Positions 60,862 through 64,000 of a stretch of DNA of 64,000 nucleotides are shown piece by piece. Below the pieces are notes generated by a model, which worked only from the letters and a program-made list of their open reading frames with translations, was not told where the DNA came from and made no database searches. Both the position numbers and the translations under genes were made by a program. Origin of the DNA: Arthrobacter citreus (lineage in GTDB: Bacteria > Bacillota > Bacilli > Bacillales > Bacillaceae_G); contig CP053688.1 of assembly GCA_013200995.1 (NCBI GenBank), forward strand, positions 186,001 through 250,000, given 5' to 3'. Within the stretch, counting starts at the first letter, position 1, and each line of letters begins with the position of its first letter.

Positions 60862-60936
60862 TAATAATCACTCCTTTTGTAGACTATATGCTTGTCCACA
60901 CCGAATATTCCAAAAAGAAGCCAGGAAATAGTCCAT

Positions 60937-60963
60937 AAAAAAAGAAGCGTGTAAACGCTTCGG
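60937..60963 (-). terminator. Terminator after yqgB
   Basis: GAAGCGT / ACGCTTC (60944-60950 with 60955-60961); A7 on the plus strand gives U7 in the minus-strand transcript, just after the yqgB stop. Confidence 0.88.
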
Positions 60964-60970
60964 AAATTGA

Positions 60971-61729
60971 TTATTTTTTTGATGGTAAATTTCGAATTGT
61001 TAATGTATACATAACAACTGCAATTACAATATAAATTAAAGTTTGGAATGGAATATTTATTTCGAATAATCTAAGTAAGAAATAAATAACAGTAGGTAAT
61101 GTTAAGCTATATGAAACCATTGCAAAGCGTTGTCTAAACTGTAGGTGTTTAGTCGACTTAATTACAGTTGTTAAAAATGCTAAAATTGTCGCAAGTAAAA
61201 ATATGAAGATACATGAACCAAAATAATATAGGAAAAATAACGCGATTAAAATGACTGGAAGAGCTTCTTTTATATTTTTAATAAATTTTGAAACGCCCGC
61301 TTTATTTATTTCTTTTGATTTTAATGAAGGATAAGGGAAATCTTGCTCGCCTTTATCATTTTTCATGATTATTCTATTTTTTAATACAACAAGTGCAAAC
61401 TGTTCATTTTTTAATTTGGTAGGCATAACTGTTTCATTTGGATAAAAAGCATAGTTATATTCACCAATCTTTTGTTCGAATGGCGTATTGTCGTTTATGG
61501 CTATTGTTCCTTTGTTTAAAGAAATTGTATGAATATTTTCTTTTAGCAAATCAGAAACATTGTTCACCTGAAGCTTCACATTTTTTTCCAATGAAAAGAA
61601 CCCAGGAAGAGTATATAAAATTGCTAGTAGGAATAGAAAAAAGATTGTTTTACCGATTTTTTGGAGTCTATATCTTGATATTGTTTTTGGAGAGTATAAA
61701 CTAAACCAAAATTGTTTAAATATATTCAT
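60971..61729 (-). CDS. yqgB: DUF1189 family membrane protein
   Basis: A 252-aa membrane protein: one N-terminal helix (about 27-46), an external domain of about 110 residues (FALVVLKNRIIMKNDKGEQ and neighbours), then three to four helices in residues 155-245. This is the DUF1189/YqgB layout; function unknown, with suggested links to maltodextrin permeases only by old annotation. AAAGGATG precedes the ATG. Confidence 0.82.
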   Translation of the reverse strand: MNIFKQFWFSLYSPKTISRYRLQKIGKTIFFLFLLAILYTLPGFFSLEKNVKLQVNNVSDLLKENIHTISLNKGTIAINDNTPFEQKIGEYNYAFYPNETVMPTKLKNEQFALVVLKNRIIMKNDKGEQDFPYPSLKSKEINKAGVSKFIKNIKEALPVILIALFFLYYFGSCIFIFLLATILAFLTTVIKSTKHLQFRQRFAMVSYSLTLPTVIYFLLRLFEINIPFQTLIYIVIAVVMYTLTIRNLPSKK

Positions 61730-62059
61730 AAACTCATCCTTTCTTATTAAATGTTATTTCACTTCCCGAAATTTATTATGTATCTTTAGAGCTATTTTGT
61801 ATATTATAATCTTTTTTTTGAAAATGAATATTAAACTTTAATTAGAATGAAAAGAGTAAGATTAAGAGCGGGCAGAAGTTTTATTAAGGATAGTAAGTTG
61901 GCCTGGACTATGAATTAGGGGGAGAAATACAGGAGTGCAAGATTAGTGGGGAAGATGAACTTTTAGAGCAGTTTCAAACTTCACATTCATATTATTTACA
62001 CTAAAAGTTTATTAAGATAAATTAATATCTAAAAAAAATAAAAAAAGTGAAAAATTACA
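61730..62059. other. Gap before the tRNA cluster
   Basis: No supported gene. A 34-codon stretch ending at about 61999-62004 reads like protein (KISGEDELLEQF) but has no start codon and is preceded by stops. Confidence 0.4.
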
Positions 62060-62088
62060 TTGACGTTTAATTAGAGGCATGATATATT
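62060..62088 (+). promoter_or_regulatory. Promoter of the tRNA cluster
   Basis: TTGACG (62060-62065), 17-nt spacer, TATATT (62083-62088), 31 nt before tRNA-Asn. Confidence 0.75.
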
Positions 62089-62118
62089 AAATATTGTCTT
62101 AAGGACAACGGAAATTAT

Positions 62119-62193
62119 TCCGCAGTAGCTCAGTGGTAGAGCACTCGGCTGTTAACCGAGTGGTCGTAGGTTCGAATCCTACCTGCGGAGCCA
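62119..62193 (+). tRNA. tRNA-Asn (GTT)
   Basis: Acceptor TCCGCAG pairs with CTGCGGA; anticodon GTT at 62151-62153; T arm GTAGGTTCGAATCCTAC; discriminator G; CCA encoded at 62191-62193. Confidence 0.97.
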
Positions 62194-62205
62194 TTTATAT
62201 AATTT

Positions 62206-62282
62206 GGCGGTGTAGCTCAGCTGGCTAGAGCGTACGGTTCATACCCGTGAGGTCGTGGGTTCGACTCCCTCCGCCGCTACCA
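62206..62282 (+). tRNA. tRNA-Met (CAT), elongator type
   Basis: Acceptor GGCGGTG pairs with CGCCGCT (G1-U72 wobble); anticodon CAT at 62240-62242; CCA encoded at 62280-62282. It lacks the C1xA72 mismatch and GGG/CCC anticodon stem of initiator tRNA. Ile2 with lysidine also has CAT but in Bacillus has a different acceptor. Confidence 0.9.
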
Positions 62283-62294
62283 ATATTTTATTAT

Positions 62295-62384
62295 GGAGTA
62301 ATACCCAAGTCCGGCTGAAGGGATCGGTCTTGAAAACCGACAGGGGTGTAACAGCCCGCGGGGGTTCGAATCCCTCTTACTCCT
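62295..62384 (+). tRNA. tRNA-Ser (TGA) with unusual 3' end
   Basis: Acceptor GGAGTAA (62295-62301) pairs fully with TTACTCC (62377-62383); anticodon TGA; a long variable arm GGGT/GCCC as in class II tRNA; T arm GGGGTTCGAATCCC. The base after the acceptor is T rather than the usual G, and no CCA is encoded, unlike its two neighbours. Confidence 0.88.
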
Positions 62385-62393
62385 TAAACAGTG

Positions 62394-62430
62394 AAAAAGT
62401 CTTCAACGTTATCGTTGGAGACTTTTTTCG
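62394..62430 (+). terminator. Terminator of the tRNA cluster
   Basis: AAGTCTTCAACG / CGTTGGAGACTT (62397-62408 with 62413-62424), TTAT loop, T6 tail. Confidence 0.92.
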
Positions 62431-62591
62431 TTTTGATTATTAAATATTGCTATTAAACCTTGGATCTAATTCTGATAAAAGTAAATCTTTTTTATATTAT
62501 TTTCCTTTTCTGAGCATTACTATTGAAATCTTTCAATATATTTGATAACTTTAAATGGAAATTCACTATTATCCTTGGGAGGAATTTAAAA

Positions 62592-63200
62592 ATGTCAAAA
62601 TTCGAATTACCACAATTACCTTATGCTTATGATGCATTAGAGCCACACTTTGATAAAGAAACAATGAACATTCACCACACTCGTCACCACAATACATATG
62701 TAACTAACTTGAACGCTGCTTTAGAAGGCAAAGAAGTAGCTGCTTCTTCAATTGAAGAATTAATTTCAAACTTAGATGCACTTCCAGAAGGTATCCGTAC
62801 TGCTGTACGTAACAATGGTGGTGGACATGCTAACCACAGCTTATTCTGGACTTTATTAACTCCAGAAGGCACAGGCACTCCAGTTGGTGAAGTTGCAGAA
62901 GCAATTAACGCTAAATTCGGTAGCCTAGATGAGTTAAAAGCTTCATTTACACAAGCTGCATTAACTCGTTTCGGTTCTGGTTGGGCTTGGTTAGTAGTAA
63001 ACAATGGTGAGTTAGAAGTAACTAGCACACCTAACCAAGATTCACCATTAATGGAAGGTAAAACTCCAATCCTAGGCTTAGATGTTTGGGAGCATGCTTA
63101 CTACCTAGGCTACCAAAACAAACGCCCTGACTATGTTGGTGCATTCTGGAATGTAGTAAACTGGGAAAAAGTAGAAGAGTTATACCAAGCTGCTAAATAA
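62592..63200 (+). CDS. sodA: Superoxide dismutase (Mn)
   Basis: The 202-aa cytosolic enzyme dismutates superoxide. Metal ligands are H28 (NIHHTRHH), H82 ([10 protein letters not shown]), D164 and H168 ([14 protein letters not shown]); the GGG before the second His and the late NQDSPLM support the Mn form. ATG 62592 follows GGGAGG at 9 nt; the in-frame start at 62523 would add 23 unrelated residues. Position before yqgE equals B. subtilis. Confidence 0.97.
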   Translation: MSKFELPQLPYAYDALEPHFDKETMNIHHTRHHNTYVTNLNAALEGKEVAASSIEELISNLDALPEGIRTAVRNNGGGHANHSLFWTLLTPEGTGTPVGEVAEAINAKFGSLDELKASFTQAALTRFGSGWAWLVVNNGELEVTSTPNQDSPLMEGKTPILGLDVWEHAYYLGYQNKRPDYVGAFWNVVNWEKVEELYQAAK

Positions 63201-63213
63201 TTTATAAAACATG

Positions 63214-63265
63214 AAGGGGTCATCCTAAAGTCAGGATAATTGACATAGGGATGGCCCCTTTTTTA
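63214..63265 (+). terminator. Branched terminator after sodA, related to that after cshB
   Basis: AAGGGGTCATCC pairs with GGGATGGCCCCTT, enclosing inner stem GTCA / TGAC, then T6ATTTG. Layout and much of the sequence equal 40877-40930. Confidence 0.85.
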
Positions 63266-63300
63266 TTTGTCGCAGTAATTTTTTTAATTGCTTTTTGAAC

Positions 63301-63336
63301 TAAAAAAACATAGGAAGATTTTAGTCTTCCTATGTT
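63301..63336 (-). terminator. Terminator of the small minus-strand gene
   Basis: ACATAGGAAGA / TCTTCCTATGT (63308-63318 with 63325-63335); A7 on the plus strand gives U7 after the stem in minus-strand RNA. Confidence 0.9.
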
Positions 63337-63346
63337 TTCATTCAAA

Positions 63347-63496
63347 TTATTTATCTGTTTGTTTTTGCTTTTTTTTCAAATACTCCGCACGCATTTTTTC
63401 AAGTTGCATCTTTTTATCAAATTTGGCAGGCGTCTGTTTTTCATGAAACTTTGCAACAGCTTGCTGACCTTTATAATCTAATTGATATTTTCCCAC
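63347..63496 (-). CDS. Small basic protein, 49 aa
   Basis: Read from GTG 63496 with AGGTGA 6-7 nt upstream: starts MGKYQLDYKGQQAVAKFHEK, continues with a Lys-rich helix (KKMQLEKMRAEYLKKKQKQ) and stops at 63347. A perfect minus-strand terminator follows directly. Highly charged and probably helical; I do not recognise a family. Confidence 0.7.
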   Translation of the reverse strand: MGKYQLDYKGQQAVAKFHEKQTPAKFDKKMQLEKMRAEYLKKKQKQTDK

Positions 63497-63876
63497 TTTG
63501 TTCACCTACTTTTCTTGTCTCTAAAGAGAATCTATTCAACAAATATAATACCTTATTTTACTTAAGTAAACCTTATTAGTTTATTAGTGTGCAGCTAACT
63601 TAGCATTTATCAGTAAAAACATTAAAAAATTAGTAAAGTAATTCATCGCTCGTTCCCCATTTTTATTTGAGCTTCAACCATACACTTCGGTTCCAGATTT
63701 CATTTTTCGGATTCAACGGTTTTATATGTAACTCAGTATCCAATCCTTTCAAGCGCGATATCTATTTTTACCTCGAATCGTTAAATCTTCAGGATAGTAT
63801 CTTTTATATTTGTTAAATAAAAGGATAAATTTTCATTTACTCGGAAAACTAGTTCATGAGACAAAGGAGAGTTTTT
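63497..63876. other. Gap between the small gene and yqgE
   Basis: 380 nt with no supported gene. A locally GC-richer stretch at about 63650-63780 has no clear repeat or hairpin. Confidence 0.4.
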
Positions 63877-64000
63877 ATGAGTAGGTGGAAATTTTTATTA
63901 GGTGATGTCGATCTAAACAGAGACTTAGTTTTGTTATTAAGTGTCGGTGGATTATTTACTTTGGCAACAGCTTTATCTAGTACATTTGTAAATGTTTATC
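63877..64000 (+). CDS. yqgE: Start of an MFS-type transporter (YqgE-like), cut by the window end
   Basis: Forty-one codons are visible: a short basic start (MSRWKFLLGDVDLNRDL) then a first membrane helix (LVLLLSVGGLFTLATALSSTF). ATG 63877 follows AAAGGAG by 7 nt. The position directly after sodA is that of the B. subtilis MFS gene yqgE, and the start fits, but the family cannot be proved from this fragment. Confidence 0.6.
   Translation, partial: MSRWKFLLGDVDLNRDLVLLLSVGGLFTLATALSSTFVNVY

Noticed and set aside
61906..62004. Protein-like stretch KISGEDELLEQF before the tRNA cluster
   Set aside because: No start codon or ribosome site in frame and a stop directly upstream; too short to call a pseudogene.

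Overview
The window is AT-rich DNA from a Gram-positive endospore-forming Bacillaceae chromosome. The evidence is a spore-coat DNA protein (SASP) gene with a textbook sigma-G promoter, the sporulation genes yqfC-yqfD and cdaS, strong AAGGAGG-type ribosome binding sites with frequent GTG/TTG starts, and a gene order that follows the B. subtilis yqe-yqf-yqg region almost gene for gene. I cannot name the genus from sequence alone.

Layout. Positions 1-19000 are accessory: an alpha/beta-hydrolase homologue without its nucleophile serine, a secreted NagZ-type glucosaminidase, a RidA-like protein, the diadenylate cyclase CdaS, small membrane proteins, an LLM flavin oxidoreductase, a SASP, an Rrf2 regulator, the catDE catechol-detoxification pair, a complete ETF/ETF-dehydrogenase/ferredoxin cluster (fixABCX-like), a SAM hydrolase, an orphan WxL surface protein, a fatty-acid hydroxylase and an MFS carrier. 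From 19087 to 48053 lies the conserved core: deoC, rpsU, yqeY; yqfC, yqfD, phoH, pgpH, ybeY, dgkA, cdd, era, yqzL, recO; ccpN, ppsR; dnaG, sigA; cccA, trmK, yqfO, ispH, yqfQ, cshB, nfo, yqfT, an iron-regulated lipoprotein, yqfU, and znuC-znuB-zur. From 48244 to 58626 is a second accessory block: a small membrane protein, an SDR enzyme behind a perfect palindromic operator, a PhnB-like protein, a rocB homologue, arylamine N-acetyltransferase, and a sulfate transporter operon sbp-cysT-cysW-cysA behind a leader hairpin. From 59313 the core order resumes with ispG, yqfZ, yqgB, then a tRNA Asn-Met-Ser cluster, sodA and the start of yqgE.

How the genes fit together: the core covers ribosome and tRNA maturation (rpsU, ybeY, era, trmK), replication priming and the main sigma factor (dnaG-sigA, with a sigma-H promoter match), isoprenoid synthesis (ispH, ispG), undecaprenol recycling (dgkA), gluconeogenic control (ccpN, ppsR), c-di-AMP turnover (cdaS makes, pgpH degrades), zinc uptake with its own regulator, and DNA repair (nfo, recO).

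Compared with the remembered B. subtilis order, several neighbours are missing: yqeZ-floA-yqfB between yqeY and yqfC, glyQS between recO and ccpN, and yqxD before dnaG. Some of the gaps left hold repeats. The least explained feature is a set of intergenic tandem arrays with units of 18-21 bp (7821, 8078, 20606, 52975, 58719), plus a 61-bp array (20787), a 40-bp triple palindrome before catD (8449) and a hairpin array (50930). Several share a YGCAAATAAA-like core. I saw no prophage, insertion sequence, CRISPR array or defence island.
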